From the NCBI GenBank assembly GCA_001632425.1, contig KV425623.1, positions 73,555 to 137,554 of the forward strand: 64,000 nt of DNA. The letters are read 5' to 3'. Of this stretch, positions 20,438-31,305 are shown piece after piece (the stretch's first letter is position 1; every line of letters begins with the position of its first letter). The stretch comes from Neolentinus lepideus HHB14362 ss-1. Its lineage: Eukaryota > Basidiomycota > Agaricomycetes > Gloeophyllales > Gloeophyllaceae. A program made the translations under genes and the position numbers. Under the pieces are notes generated by a model, which did not search any database, was not told the DNA's origin, and worked only from the letters and a program-made list of their open reading frames with translations.

Positions 20438-22351
20438 TTACCCGGCATTGGATTTTAGAGGCTCCAACAGATGGCCCGCAACATCACGAATCTCGCCTTC
20501 GATGCCCACTGCCCATCCCCTTCCCTCCAACTCCCAATCCACATGCCCCGATTCCCGCAGGCCAACCCTGATTAATCTCACATTCCCCTCGCCCCATCTG
20601 ACGTATTCCTCGTTCGGATATCTCAGCACTGCAGGCGTATTCATCCCTACACCAAATTCCAGTATCGCCAGCTTGTTGTCTCTACCCCCCTCCTCGTCCA
20701 AGAATCTATCAATAAACTGCCTGAACCGCCTCTCGCCCTCTATCCAAGGCTGCTCATTGAACCATGAGCCACCCCTAACGCATAGAAACATCTCCCCACC
20801 ACAATACTGGCACCTAGGAATCTTGCTCTCGTCCATTAACACCTGCGTCTCCTTGTTGATACACGGCAGCGCCGCATCTACGTACGGCTCGGAAGGTGTA
20901 TATGCGTCTGGCCGGCACTTTCCTAGACATTGCAAGATAGCATAGCGCCCCTGGGGAGTGGAAAGCCTGTCGTCCGGGAAGCCGTGGCGCAGGAACATAC
21001 CGTCGGTGTTTGTCGTGCGGACAAAGAAACGTTCTGGATCACCATGGAATTTTGTCTCGATGAGATCCCGTATGTGAGTGTATGGCGACGGCGAGGGCAA
21101 GGGGAAAGTTCGATTCATATCGAGGCTGGTGAAGTAGTAGCCCCACTTGTGGCACTCGGAAGGCCAGGACTTGAACCCTATAATGTCGTACATGCACGTC
21201 AGACCTATCTGAAGCATGCCAGGGAAGTACTTTGCGAATAAGGCCTCGGAGGTGTAGTCAAGACCGATAGCAGCGGATAAACCTGCGCCGGCCGTTATGA
21301 GGAGATGCGTGCAGTCCCTCAGAATGTCCTGTACCGCGGAGATATTGGAAGATGTTAGTGGATTTAAAGGCGGTGGTGGAGGTGATCTAGGCACCGCTGA
21401 AAATGCAGGGATAAAGCTCGTCAAATTAGCATGATAGAGGGCGTAGTCCTGCGTCGTGAATACATTGAATATAACGTGCGTTACGGTAGAGTTCGGATGC
21501 GCCTCAAACCATTCCCGTACCGCGTTGACAGCGATCGACGCCGCCTCGGAAGGTGGAAACGCGAACATGCCAGTCGAGATACAGCAGAACGCGATGACCT
21601 TTCTGCCATCAGGGAGTGCTGGCAGCGCGTCAGCTGCGTCTAGGCAGGAGCGATAACAGCTCCTCAGCTCCTCGCATTCACTTTCCGTAGGCGATGCGCC
21701 TCTTGGAAGGTGCGGACCTACCGTGTGTAGCACATACTGCGCTGGCAGATTATATCCACTCGTCACCTTTGCAAGGCCGATAGGCTCCTCGTAATCCTCC
21801 GCGTGGACGGCCATGAGCGTATAGCAAGCCTCGCGCAGACGAGGCCCAGCGGCAGAATGAATGGCATTGTCGATGCACGGATGGTTAGGCCTGAAGCAAC
21901 CTAGCAGCGCTGAGTTGGCTGCATTGACTATGGCACTTGTCTCGCTCAAGTGGGTAATGTCACCTTTCCAGAGCGATACGGACACCCTGCTCCCATCGAA
22001 AAGAGGGTATGCTGGGATCGAAGATGAAGGGGTCAACATAACCTTGGTACGCTTGTAAGCCAGAACGGTATCAATGCTCTCATGAATCTCGAGAGGCAGA
22101 AAGGGCTCTGCAGGGCGTATGACAAGGAGATGGTTTAGTGCACCGAGTTGTTCGTAGGAAGACGGACAACCCGCTAGGATCCCTGACGCTTCCTCCTCTT
22201 CGTCTTCATTGCCATGATGGTGGTGGTGAGATCGAATGTGGTCCTTGTAGAGATATACTAGGGCCTTCTTCAGGTTGCTAGATGCTGCAAGGCTGGACGG
22301 CGTGGGTGGCGTTGTCCACAAATCGTGTCGTGTGGATGTGCCGCCCTGCAT
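20438..22351 (-). CDS. macrodomain fused to SirTM-type (class M) sirtuin
   Basis: Seen: one intronless 637-residue frame. Residues about 60-110 (LNHLLVIRPAEPFLPLEIHE) match the N-terminal extension of Zn-dependent macrodomains. Residues about 125-320 are the macrodomain: SLWKGDITHLSETSAIVNAA, then NSALLGCFRPNHPCIDNAIH (Cys/His cluster of the Zn-macro subgroup), LHTVGPHLP and CISTGMFAFPP. Residues about 340-630 are sirtuin-like: LLITAGAGLSAAIGLDYTSE, RTTNTDGMF, a reduced zinc site (CQYCGGEMFLC) and LEFGVGMNTPAVLRYP. Known: SirTM sirtuins ADP-ribosylate protein targets and linked macrodomains remove the mark; in Firmicutes they lie in an operon with GcvH-L and lipoate ligase, and fused forms have been noted in fungi. 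Inferred: a self-contained ADP-ribosyl writer/eraser. Neither a lipoyl-carrier nor a ligase gene is in this window. Confidence 0.92.
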   Translation of the reverse strand: MQGGTSTRHDLWTTPPTPSSLAASSNLKKALVYLYKDHIRSHHHHHGNEDEEEEASGILAGCPSSYEQLGALNHLLVIRPAEPFLPLEIHESIDTVLAYKRTKVMLTPSSSIPAYPLFDGSRVSVSLWKGDITHLSETSAIVNAANSALLGCFRPNHPCIDNAIHSAAGPRLREACYTLMAVHAEDYEEPIGLAKVTSGYNLPAQYVLHTVGPHLPRGASPTESECEELRSCYRSCLDAADALPALPDGRKVIAFCCISTGMFAFPPSEAASIAVNAVREWFEAHPNSTVTHVIFNVFTTQDYALYHANLTSFIPAFSAVPRSPPPPPLNPLTSSNISAVQDILRDCTHLLITAGAGLSAAIGLDYTSEALFAKYFPGMLQIGLTCMYDIIGFKSWPSECHKWGYYFTSLDMNRTFPLPSPSPYTHIRDLIETKFHGDPERFFVRTTNTDGMFLRHGFPDDRLSTPQGRYAILQCLGKCRPDAYTPSEPYVDAALPCINKETQVLMDESKIPRCQYCGGEMFLCVRGGSWFNEQPWIEGERRFRQFIDRFLDEEGGRDNKLAILEFGVGMNTPAVLRYPNEEYVRWGEGNVRLIRVGLRESGHVDWELEGRGWAVGIEGEIRDVAGHLLEPLKSNAG

Positions 22352-22909
22352 GGTGAGGTACGGTGCATCTCGTAGACTTCAATAGCGTCGATATATAGTA
22401 TGGTAGCCCAGAGAAAGACTGCTGACATATCTGCTTACAAGCCATTTTCATGTCGCGTAAGGAAGTGTGCGTAAGAAGCAAGGTCAAGCTGCGAAAATTG
22501 GCATCGATGTAGCCTCAAACAAGGGTGATTCTTAACGATGATAGTGTATATATTATTCTGATGTGCATCTGCATTGCACAGTCCACTATTGCACAATTAG
22601 CAGGCGATAAAAGACCAATAATCTAGTAAAATCCGATCGAGGGAGAAGAACAAGCATCAACCGTGCGCTACGTCCGCTCATCCACCTGATGCCCCTCGGA
22701 CTCGACGTGAACATTTTATGCCATCGCCATCCCAACCCCCATCCCAAGTCATCGAGCTCCCACACATGAACAGCGCAGAAACAAAAGAGAAAATGGAATC
22801 ATCGATGCCTTCGGTGTGGGTATGAGATAGACAAATGGGTATAGGAAATCATGAAAGGGGTTGACATGAGAAAGGGTGAGCATAGCAGAAGGCAGGAATA
22901 GCGCCGGTA
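22352..22909. other. intergenic between sirtuin promoter and TBP 3' end
   Basis: No gene supported. It includes the upstream region of the macrodomain-SirTM gene and the 3' flank of the TBP gene. Short frames only. Confidence 0.45.
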
Positions 22910-24086
22910 TCACGGCTTGCGGAACTCGCACAGCACCGTATAGATGGTGTTGAACGCTGTGTAGATCTCCTCCCGAACCTAATGCACCAAGTAATAAATG
23001 ATGGTTAGCATCCCGTGAACAACATCGTAAACCCTCGGACAGAACCCGAGTCAAAGATCATCTCGACGGCGACCAGCGCATGCCGGAGACTCAAGAACGA
23101 TATGAAGAAAGTACTGTACCTTAGCACCCGTCAACACAATCTTCCCCGACACGAAGACTAGCAGTACGACCTTCGGCTTAATCATACGATAGATCAAACC
23201 AGGAAAGAGCTTGAGGAATATTAATAGCCGTTGCTGATAAGTACTGCGTTGTCAACGCACCTCAGGTTCGTAACTGCTGAACTGTCCGTGACTGTACGCC
23301 AAACCCTCAAGACGAATGGGGAACTTGACATCGCAACTGCCAACGATGTTCTGGATCTTGAACTCGGAGAACTTGGCGTCAAACCCGAGCTTCTGAATGA
23401 TGCGTGCATACTTCCGCGACGCTAGCCGAGAGTCGTCTTCCGACTTGGCACCCGTCACGACCATCTTGCCCGACGCGAAGATCAGGGCGGTGGTTTTTGG
23501 ATCGCGTATCCGCATGATAACAGCGGCGAAACGCTATGTGATGACGAACAAACCAAAAGTTCGACATACACGCAGCGATGTAAGATCAAAAAATACCAAC
23601 CTTGGGATTATACTCGGCATTCCTCGCGTGCAGCGCGATCGTTTTCAGATCCAAACGACAGTCCAAGTTCACAGTTGCAACGATGTTCTGCAAGGTGGGC
23701 ACGATGCCCTCGACAGCTGTGATGTGTTGTTGTTCGAGGGTAAGGGGAACGGGGGTGGCGGGTACAGCGGAGGTGGCACCTGTCACACCAATGGATTGCG
23801 TCGGGGCAGCGGGTTGGGGGTCAGTCGGGGAGAACTGTGACCGTAGGGGCGACGGCTGACGCGGCTGATGGGGCTGGTGAGGGATAGTAGGAGTGGGACC
23901 AGGTAATGCCAAGTTCGGCGCAGGCAGGTGAGGGGCAGCAGTGGGCAACGCGAGCGAAAAGCTGCTCTGCGTCTGCTGTTGATTTTGTTGCGCCTGCTGT
24001 TGCGCGAACTGTTGTTGACTTTGGAATTGATGAGGGGCGACGTTCGAGCGCCCGAAAGTAACTTGACGCGTGGGCAAGAACGACAT
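22910..24086 (-). CDS. TBP: TATA-binding protein (TBP)
   Basis: Seen: ATG 24086 ([20 protein letters not shown]); an in-frame ATG seven codons upstream (24107) is an alternative start. Residues about 20-105 are a Gln/Pro-rich, low-complexity N-terminus. The conserved core starts at [20 protein letters not shown] with [14 protein letters not shown]. After an intron it continues [80 protein letters not shown], then [20 protein letters not shown] and [11 protein letters not shown] across an intron, ending [19 protein letters not shown]. Both saddle repeats are present with the DNA-intercalating Phe pairs. Known: general transcription factor for all three nuclear RNA polymerases, within TFIID, SL1 and TFIIIB. 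A complete housekeeping gene. Confidence 0.96.
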
Positions 24087-24883
24087 GGCGATGCTATACG
24101 ATGACAAGAGTTATCTGAAGGATGTGCGACGCGTCGATGGAGGGCAAAAGTTAACGCGTAGGAGGCGTGGGAAAATCTGCGGCGGGGGGTAGAGAATGTG
24201 AAAAGCAGAGCGAGAGGCCGCTCTTATATACCTACGCATTCAAACTCCGACGACGGAGTCATAGCCAAACAACTGCAAACTTTCTGCCACACACGCCTTA
24301 TCAATCAACCACCACGTCAACCGGTTGGCTCCGATCTCCTCGTTGCGCCCCTAGATTTCTCGGAATTTCGTCGTCGTCGCCGACGACGTCCAAGCGCTTT
24401 GCATTCTGCATTTCTGGCTTCATTCTTGACGTTCCGTAATTTATTCTGGTTTTTCTTATCTACTCGACGACGCGTCAAGCGCCTGACGCCCACAGCGGTT
24501 ACCCGGTTCCCACCCACCATTACAAATCCCCGCTTGCGCTAGAACCTCTTTGTGGTCCTCAATCAAAAACTTTTGCATTCTTGAAGATTAACGCACATCC
24601 TTTTGTGCTAGCGATTGTATGGTTCTTTGTTCTATCCCGGGATACATGGATTCTTGTCCAAGAGCAGGCGCTTCGAAACTGTCATGAGCATCCCAGGCGG
24701 ACTTCGCATGCACCTGCTCCCTACCACGCCTTCATCGGCTCCCTCGTGTGATTCTCTCTCTCGTGAACAGGCACACAGCAATGTTATAAACTCGTATGAA
24801 GGCACGTATTCGTGCGGATGGGGCCGTCCGGAGCGTGGTCGAACAGCCACCACGTATTGTCCGTCATGTGATATTAGAGCTAT

Positions 24884-26660
24884 CTACCACCACAAACGAC
24901 GTGCACGGACAGCCCCCGATGTATGGTGTGGTGATTGCGATGATGACGGCGCCGGGCTTGTTGAATTCGAGCTGGAACATGACGCCAATCCCATTGAAAT
25001 CAGCTGGTTGCCGGCTTCAACGAAGTAATAATCTCCTACAGATGTCATCAGTTAGCGATCTACTGATGGAACGGACGAGATCTCGGACCATATGTGATTC
25101 CCGTCAGGTTGTTTGGCGGTGAATCGCGGTTATTCACCGTGCCATTGGATAGTAAACTCTGCCACTCTGGTTTCCACGCAAACTCCGTGTTATCACTTAA
25201 CAGCTATCACATCATTGAACGCGGGGCGGATCATATCAATCGGAACTGTATGTCGCTCTCAAACGCGGATGTACACTTACCTTGATGGCAGCATTATTCC
25301 AGTATTCGGCCCCGGACGTGTTCGAAGGGGAAAGCGAGGCCTCTTGCTGGGACAGCATGAGCAGGCCGACCGTCGCGATCATGGCAGCGGAGCTATCTGC
25401 CGGTCGCGGAGGATCAAGAGGTGCGTTGAAGTCCCTGTGTGATTAATGGATGAAGACCTCGGATATTTCTGAAGCCATCGAAGTCACTGACCAGGGAACA
25501 ATACCGTCTGACGGGATTTGTGAAATGTAAAAAGATGCCATCTGCCGGGATGTGTCCAAGTACCGTGTCTGCTGCGTGTTGCGGTACACTGCAACGATCA
25601 CTGGGTCAATCAAGCGTAGCTGCGACGATCCAAATCATGACACAAACTGTTCGCAAATCCGTAAATTCCCCACGCCTGTCCCCGTGTCCATGTACTGCGT
25701 TATCATTGCAGTCATTAGGTTGTGCTTTCTGCGAAGAATACAACATGAACGACGCACCTATTGTCCGCGTAGCCCTGCACAGTTCCTCGCCAAATGACTG
25801 CTCCAGTTGTGGAGTTGTACTCAACGAGGTGGTAGGATGATCCGTCCGGCCGTACGTGGTTCTGCATTGTCTTGTCTGCGTGAGACATAGCAATGTTTCG
25901 CAAGGTGGTGTTCCCTGTTAGTGCTTCGGAGTCGAATAGAACCTTACAAGTCGTGGCAGACGTCAGAAGTAAGAATGACACAGTGTGCGCAGCTCTTGCT
26001 CACCTGAAGATTCATCATGTTGTCGATAATCACCTAGACGAAGTCAGGTGAATCCTCTGATCAGCCCTGCTAAGCCGCCCTAAGCATACTTGAAAATTGG
26101 TAGGATCTGACGTATCCCAACTCCGTGTACATCCGACAATCGGATTGAAACGATCGGCGAGTAACGTAGCGAAAGTATTGACGGCAGTGGTGGCAGTCTG
26201 ATTCGACTTATCCCTGGACAACTATGAACACCTACATTTATTCGGGGAAACAGATTACTCACACAGCGGCCTCGTCCACAAACGGGAAACTCAAAAATCC
26301 TACATCATGCCCAACAGTAGTATACGCCTCCAATGGCACCTCTCCCGTACTCAAGCTCCGTCCTAGCTCCAGAAACTCGTTTGCCGCACTCGAGTTCGGG
26401 CAGAGCGAGTTGAACCGAGTATACATAGCATAACATGATGCCGGAAGAAATCCAGTCGTCCAGTAGTCAGCGGGGAAGTACTGCCACTGGCCATTGTCGC
26501 TTGATGTGTACTGAGGATATTGAATGGGATTGTTAGGTACAGACTGTGCGGTTGTGAGCAGCTTCTGTGCAACAAGCGGAGAGTAAAGTTGGGAGGGGGC
26601 CGAGGCTGCTCGGGAGAAACCGGTGAACGTCGCCAAGCATACCGAAATGACTAGATGCAT
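24884..26660 (-). CDS. secreted glycoside hydrolase family 88 (unsaturated glucuronyl hydrolase-like)
   Basis: Seen: ATG 26660 begins a signal peptide (MHLVISVCLATFTGFSRAAS). The first exon continues with WQYFPADYWTTGFLPASCYA and TTVGHDVGFLSFPF, where H-D-V-G-F holds the first catalytic-type Asp of GH88. Later exons include RFNPIVGCTRSWD (about 26150), AMSHADKTMQNHVRPDGSSY followed by HLVEYNSTTG (about 25880-25800), VIWRGTVQGYAD, DFNAPLDPPRPADSSAAMIA, SGAEYWNNAAIK, and a last exon DYYFVEAGNQLISMGL with a Ser-rich tail ending at TAG 24884. Known: GH88 hydrates the 4,5-double bond of unsaturated uronic acids released by polysaccharide lyases. Secretion suggests action on plant or microbial uronans. 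Many short exons; some junctions (26100-25980, 25700-25450) were not fully phased. Confidence 0.88.
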
Positions 26661-26705
26661 GGTGGTTGCAGCAGAGAAAGTGAACTGGAGAGTGCGACTT
26701 GTCGT

Positions 26706-26713
26706 GTATATAT
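26706..26713 (-). promoter_or_regulatory. TATA box of the GH88 gene
   Basis: TATATATA 46-53 nt upstream of the ATG at 26660, with no intervening ATG. It supports the start at the signal peptide rather than the longer upstream open frame that begins at 27056. Confidence 0.6.
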
Positions 26714-27526
26714 AGCGTCGACCACGCAGGTGGGGGCGCCTGCGAGCGCTCGAGTCCATCCCCGTGACCTTTTTATAGCTTCCCACCCTGCCTAGAATGT
26801 CGCCGTATGTCGTGACCTTTGTGACGGTGTCACATTGAGAGAACCGGCTTTGGAAGACCTTTCGAGGATGCGTGCCCTTCGGACTGGTGTCGTAGGCACC
26901 GGGGACGGAATATTGAGTAACCCCAGGTACCAAATGAAGAGTGTCGCCAGCGCACACGCCGAAAATGGAGTACAGATGCCCAATACCACGGTTATTTGGA
27001 AGCATGCCAAAAGACCAGATTCCAGTCAGCAGACGAGGACATGTTAGACGAGACACACATTTGAATTACGCCAGAGGTCACGGCGAGGAGTATCCACTCA
27101 AGAGTACGTACAATTCAAGTATATCGGAAATAGATGCGTTCCGCCAGGATCCATCCAACCCAGTCGTAAGTATGAGGCGCAGCCAACGCACGGGTAAAAC
27201 AAAGACCAGCGCCGACAAGTAGAGGTGATTATGATCGTCTTGAAGTGTGCCATGGCATTACAAGTCCAGTGGGGCCAGCCGAAGGAATTCACAGTAAAGT
27301 GCCGATGAAATCCGCCAGTTCACTGCTTTTTTTCTGTCCCGACTGCGCAGGCGAGCAATGAGGAGGAAATGATGAAAATGGAGAAGCTTGAAGCTGCGGC
27401 GGAGTTGCTATTTCGGACTTGCCCAGTACGCGTCGCAGTCGCCTGGCTGGTGTCACAGTTTGGTCACTGCACTCTCTTTCCTCCTTTCATTTTCTTCCTA
27501 TACCCCCTACACGACTATAAAGCAAG

Positions 27527-30221
27527 ATGGCGAATTTAGGAACGGAGGTCGTATCGGTTATCAACAAGTTGCAAGACGTCTTCACCGCAGTAGGCTCGTC
27601 GGCGTCCTCGATAGACCTGCCGCAAATATGTGTGTTGGGAAGTCAGAGCAGTGGTAAGAGTAGTGTGCTAGAGGTGTGTAGAGGTGTATTGTGGGACTCT
27701 GAGTGTTGTGCTGATGAAAATTTGTTGGTCAGAACATCGTCGGACGGGACTTCTTGCCTCGTGGAACGGGTATCGTGACACGACGACCCCTCGTACGCCA
27801 ATTTATTCACAAATCACCTGCAGTCACTGACAGATACATAGGTCCTTCAACTTATCAACCGGCCAGCTACTGGAGGGGTAAACGGTGCTGCCAGTAAGTC
27901 TTTCACAAATCAGTGTTACCCCTGGATACATATCGTTCGCAGAGGAAGTAGCCAACGGCGTAGACGGCGACAAGGCCGCCAACGCGGACGAGTGGGGCGA
28001 GTTCTTGCACCTTCCTGGCGAGAAATTCTATGACTTTAACAAGATCCGCGCTGAAATCGTGCGCGACACCGAGGCCAAGACGGGCAAGAACGCAGGCATC
28101 TCACCGCTCCCGATCAACCTGCGTATCTTCTCACCCAACGTACTCACGCTGACACTTGTGGATCTTCCTGGGTTGACGAAGGTGCCTGTGGGCGACCAGC
28201 CGCGAGATATCGAGAAGCAGATCCGGGACATGCTGCACAAGTACATCTCAAAGCCGTCGTGTATCGTCCTTGCGGTAACGGCCGCGAACACGGACTTGGC
28301 GAATTCGGATGGGCTGAAGCTGGCGCGGGAGGTGGATCCGGAGGGAACGAGGACGATCGGAGTGCTGACGAAGGTTGACTTGATGTGCGTAGCCTGTGAT
28401 GGTGATATTACATCCTGCTGACCCGCGGACAGGGATGCCGGTACAGATGTCGTTGATATCCTTGCTGGCCGAGTAGTTCCCCTTCGACTGGGCTACGTTC
28501 CCGTGGTCAATCGTGGCCAGCGCGACATTGAGAGTAACAAGCCGATTCAAGCCGCTCTCGAGTACGAGAGACAGTTCTTCGAGAATCATGCGTCGTACAA
28601 GGGCAAGGCGCAGTACTGCGGTACTCCCTTCCTCGCACGCAAGCTCAACATGATCCTCATGCATCACATCCGCGCCACGCTTCCCGACATCAAGGCGCGC
28701 ATCTCCTCACAACTGTCCAAGTACAATGCCGAACTTCAAACTCTGGGCGGCGCAACTGGCGACGGCAACTCAGGCAACATCGTCCTTTCTGTGATCACTG
28801 AATTCACGTCCGAGTTCCGGTCTGCAATTGATGGTAACACGAACGACCTGTCGCTGAATGAGCTATCGGGTGGTGCACGTATCAGCTTTGTGTTCCACGA
28901 ATTATTCAATAACGGTGTGAAGAGCATCGATCCCTTCGATCAGGTCAAGGACGGGGATATTCGGACAATCTTGTACAACTCCTCGGTAAGCATAGATTTA
29001 GATGGTATGGCTGACAATCTAATTCGCTTCCTAGGGATCAACACCAGCATTGTTTGTTGGTACGACGGCGTTCGAGGTCATTGTCAAACAACAAATCAAG
29101 AGACTCGAGGACCCCAGCTTGAAGTGCAGTCAGCTCGTGTATGACGAGTTAATCCGGATATTAGGACAGCTTCTTGCGAAGCTCGTTCGTGACTTTCTTT
29201 AACTATGCCCAGTTCATGTCTCCTGACTGTTTGAATGCAGCAAGCGTTCAGGAGATACCCTGCTCTCCGGGAACGGTTCAATGCAGTGGTCGTGAGCTTT
29301 TTCAAGAAGGCGATGGCACCCACGACTAAACTTGTATCGGACATGGTCGCGTACGTACATTACTTTTAAAGTAGGCCAGAGTACTGAGTTATGCCGGACT
29401 CTAGTATGCAAGCATGCTACATCAACACAACACACCCTGACTTCCTCAATGGCCACAAGGTACGTTCATATCTCCCTCCGCTGTGACAGAAATTGACTTC
29501 TCATTTGCCAGGCCATGGCCATCGTCACCGAGCGTCTCAACGCCAACAAGCCAGCACAGCAACAAGCTGACCCCAAGAATGGCAAGCTCGCACCGGGGCA
29601 GATTAACAACAACAAAGACCTCGATGTTGATGCGAGGAAGGAGGAGCAGAGCTTCTTTGGGTCGTTCTTTGCGAATAAGGGCGCAACGGTCAAGAAGAAG
29701 GGTACAGCGGCTATGGAAGCAGTGGGTGTTGTTCATGAAACACCTTGTGGGTGACAGTTGAGCTTATCTTCGCTTTCATATTTGCTAGCCGCCGCCAGTC
29801 ATTAGGCCACAGTCGGCGCTGAACGACAGGGAGGTTATGGAGACCGAGGTAATCAGTGCGTATCAATCGCCTTCTCTGCGTTGTTTCGTGAGCTGACGTC
29901 CGCGTTTTCAGAGTTGCTCATTCACTCGTACTACAACATCGTGAAGCGAGAGATGATCGACATGGTACCCAAAGCCATCTCGTTAACACTTGTGAACTTC
30001 GCGAAGGAGAACCTCCAGAGGGAGCTGCTGCAGGAGCTGTACAAGCCGGAGGTGCTCGATGAGCTGCTCAAGGAGAGCGAGTTTGTGGTCAGCCGGAGGA
30101 AGGAAGTTGTATCTATGATCCAGGCCTTGAACAAGGCGGAGGAGTGCGTGTTCAGTGTTTCGTAGTTCTATGATTCCGGCTGATCGTTGTTATCTTTTGC
30201 AGGATCGTTGCGGGTGTTTGA
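27527..30221 (+). CDS. VPS1: dynamin-like GTPase, Vps1 type
   Basis: Seen: ATG 27527 ([20 protein letters not shown]), with P-loop [15 protein letters not shown] split from [20 protein letters not shown] by an intron. Then [33 protein letters not shown], the G3 loop [15 protein letters not shown] and the G4 motif TKVDLM. After a further intron, [90 protein letters not shown], a Ser/Lys/Gln insert (about 29510-29740), and a [23 protein letters not shown] to [18 protein letters not shown] 30219-30221. Known: Vps1 scission GTPases act at endosomes, Golgi and peroxisomes. The order 'PVGDQP ... [24 protein letters not shown]' fits Vps1 better than Dnm1, and no PH or proline-rich domain is present. 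About ten exons. Confidence 0.94.
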
Positions 30222-30547
30222 GCTTGATTAGGGTCTTCTAGATTATGTGCTGTTTTTGTTCTGTGCATAGTAGTACTGTAATATTTCTTTCTCATGGAAC
30301 ACTTTTTGTGTCATTTTCTTGTCAGACCTGGCATCATGATCTGCACTGATTAATACGTTTTCTGCACGGGCCAAGATCACGGTGAGTAACCAGTGGTGGG
30401 TTTCGATGGCAGTTCCAGTTTAAGGGTGCCCCAAGGAACAATTGCATTACAAGTTTGCCTTTCCAATATTACATTGCACGCACGGTTGACAGCAGACGTG
30501 CAGAAACTTCGCATTCTCTATCTTTCTCTCATATCCTTGATCAGTTA
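30222..30547. other. convergent 3' flanks of VPS1 and NTF2
   Basis: Shared short intergenic region between two convergent genes. It is T-rich with no further gene. Confidence 0.5.
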
Positions 30548-31156
30548 TCATGCACCGTAATTAAGGCGGAATATATCATTGAAACTGTGGGTAACGTTCA
30601 GGCAGACTTCTATCACACAGAAAAGGATACTCACACGTAGTAACTTCCACCTTCGGGTATCAGTTGGAAGACCTGACTGAACTGTAACGGGTTCTCGCCA
30701 TCGTCGACCTTTGGCGCGTCGATTCCGTTAGGGAACAGGTAGAGGAAAGGAATGAGTTTGATACACACCAGGAGGAGGCCCGTGACGCTAACGATCAAAC
30801 TCGCGATTGATGGAGAGGATGGTTGAGCATCGAGAGTCGTGATCTTGTGCTGCACCCGCTGGAAAGGGAGACTCTGCGAACCTCCAAATTTGAGTAGCAA
30901 TCCCGTGCCCAGAAACATCAAACTCACAGTCAACTTCTCAGTAATCGCTCCCGCACCTTGGGTGGGCGTGCCCTCGAAAGACAACATCGACGTGTCTCGC
31001 TAGTAGCAGCGTAATATGATCGTTCAGACAGCCGATCTTTTGAGATCGCACAGTGAGCGGACGTACGTAGAGACTCTGCAGCGCCGCCCGGTTCGAGTCG
31101 AATGTCGAGTAGTAGAATTCAGTGAACTGCTTTGCGATGCTGTTAATGTCGGCCAT
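30548..31156 (-). CDS. NTF2: nuclear transport factor 2
   Basis: Seen: ATG 31156, exon 1 [20 protein letters not shown] to AALQSLY. The intron (donor GTACGT, acceptor CTACTAG) joins to [20 protein letters not shown], then [24 protein letters not shown] and [15 protein letters not shown]. The next exon is [20 protein letters not shown] with SYYV, and the last exon [11 protein letters not shown] ends at TGA 30548. The length (about 125 residues) and [10 protein letters not shown] end are those of NTF2. Known: a homodimer that binds RanGDP and nucleoporin FG repeats and returns RanGDP to the nucleus. It is divergent from the gene starting at 31306, with about 150 nt between the two ATGs, so they probably share a bidirectional promoter. 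Confidence 0.95.
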
Positions 31157-31305
31157 CGTCGTTCCGTGTAGTGTAGAAAACCAAAGAATAAACAAGGAGA
31201 AAAAGACGCAGAGAAGATAATCGACGGTCGCGCCACAAGTGCGAAGGGCCGTTCTATATCGAGGAGCGTGTCGCGCTTCGCCTTCCCTTCCGTTGTATAA
31301 ATACG

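Noticed and set aside
24615..25028. 137-codon plus-strand frame with several Cys/His residues
   Set aside because: It is antisense to the last exons of the GH88 gene, whose protein text (DYYFVEAGNQLISMGL) is unmistakable on the minus strand.
26259..27056. longer start for the GH88 protein (ATG at 27056)
   Set aside because: The extra 132 residues are not conserved-looking and precede the TATA box; the ATG at 26660 opens a proper signal peptide.
31024..31236. 70-codon minus frame near NTF2
   Set aside because: Overlaps NTF2 exon 1 in the wrong frame.
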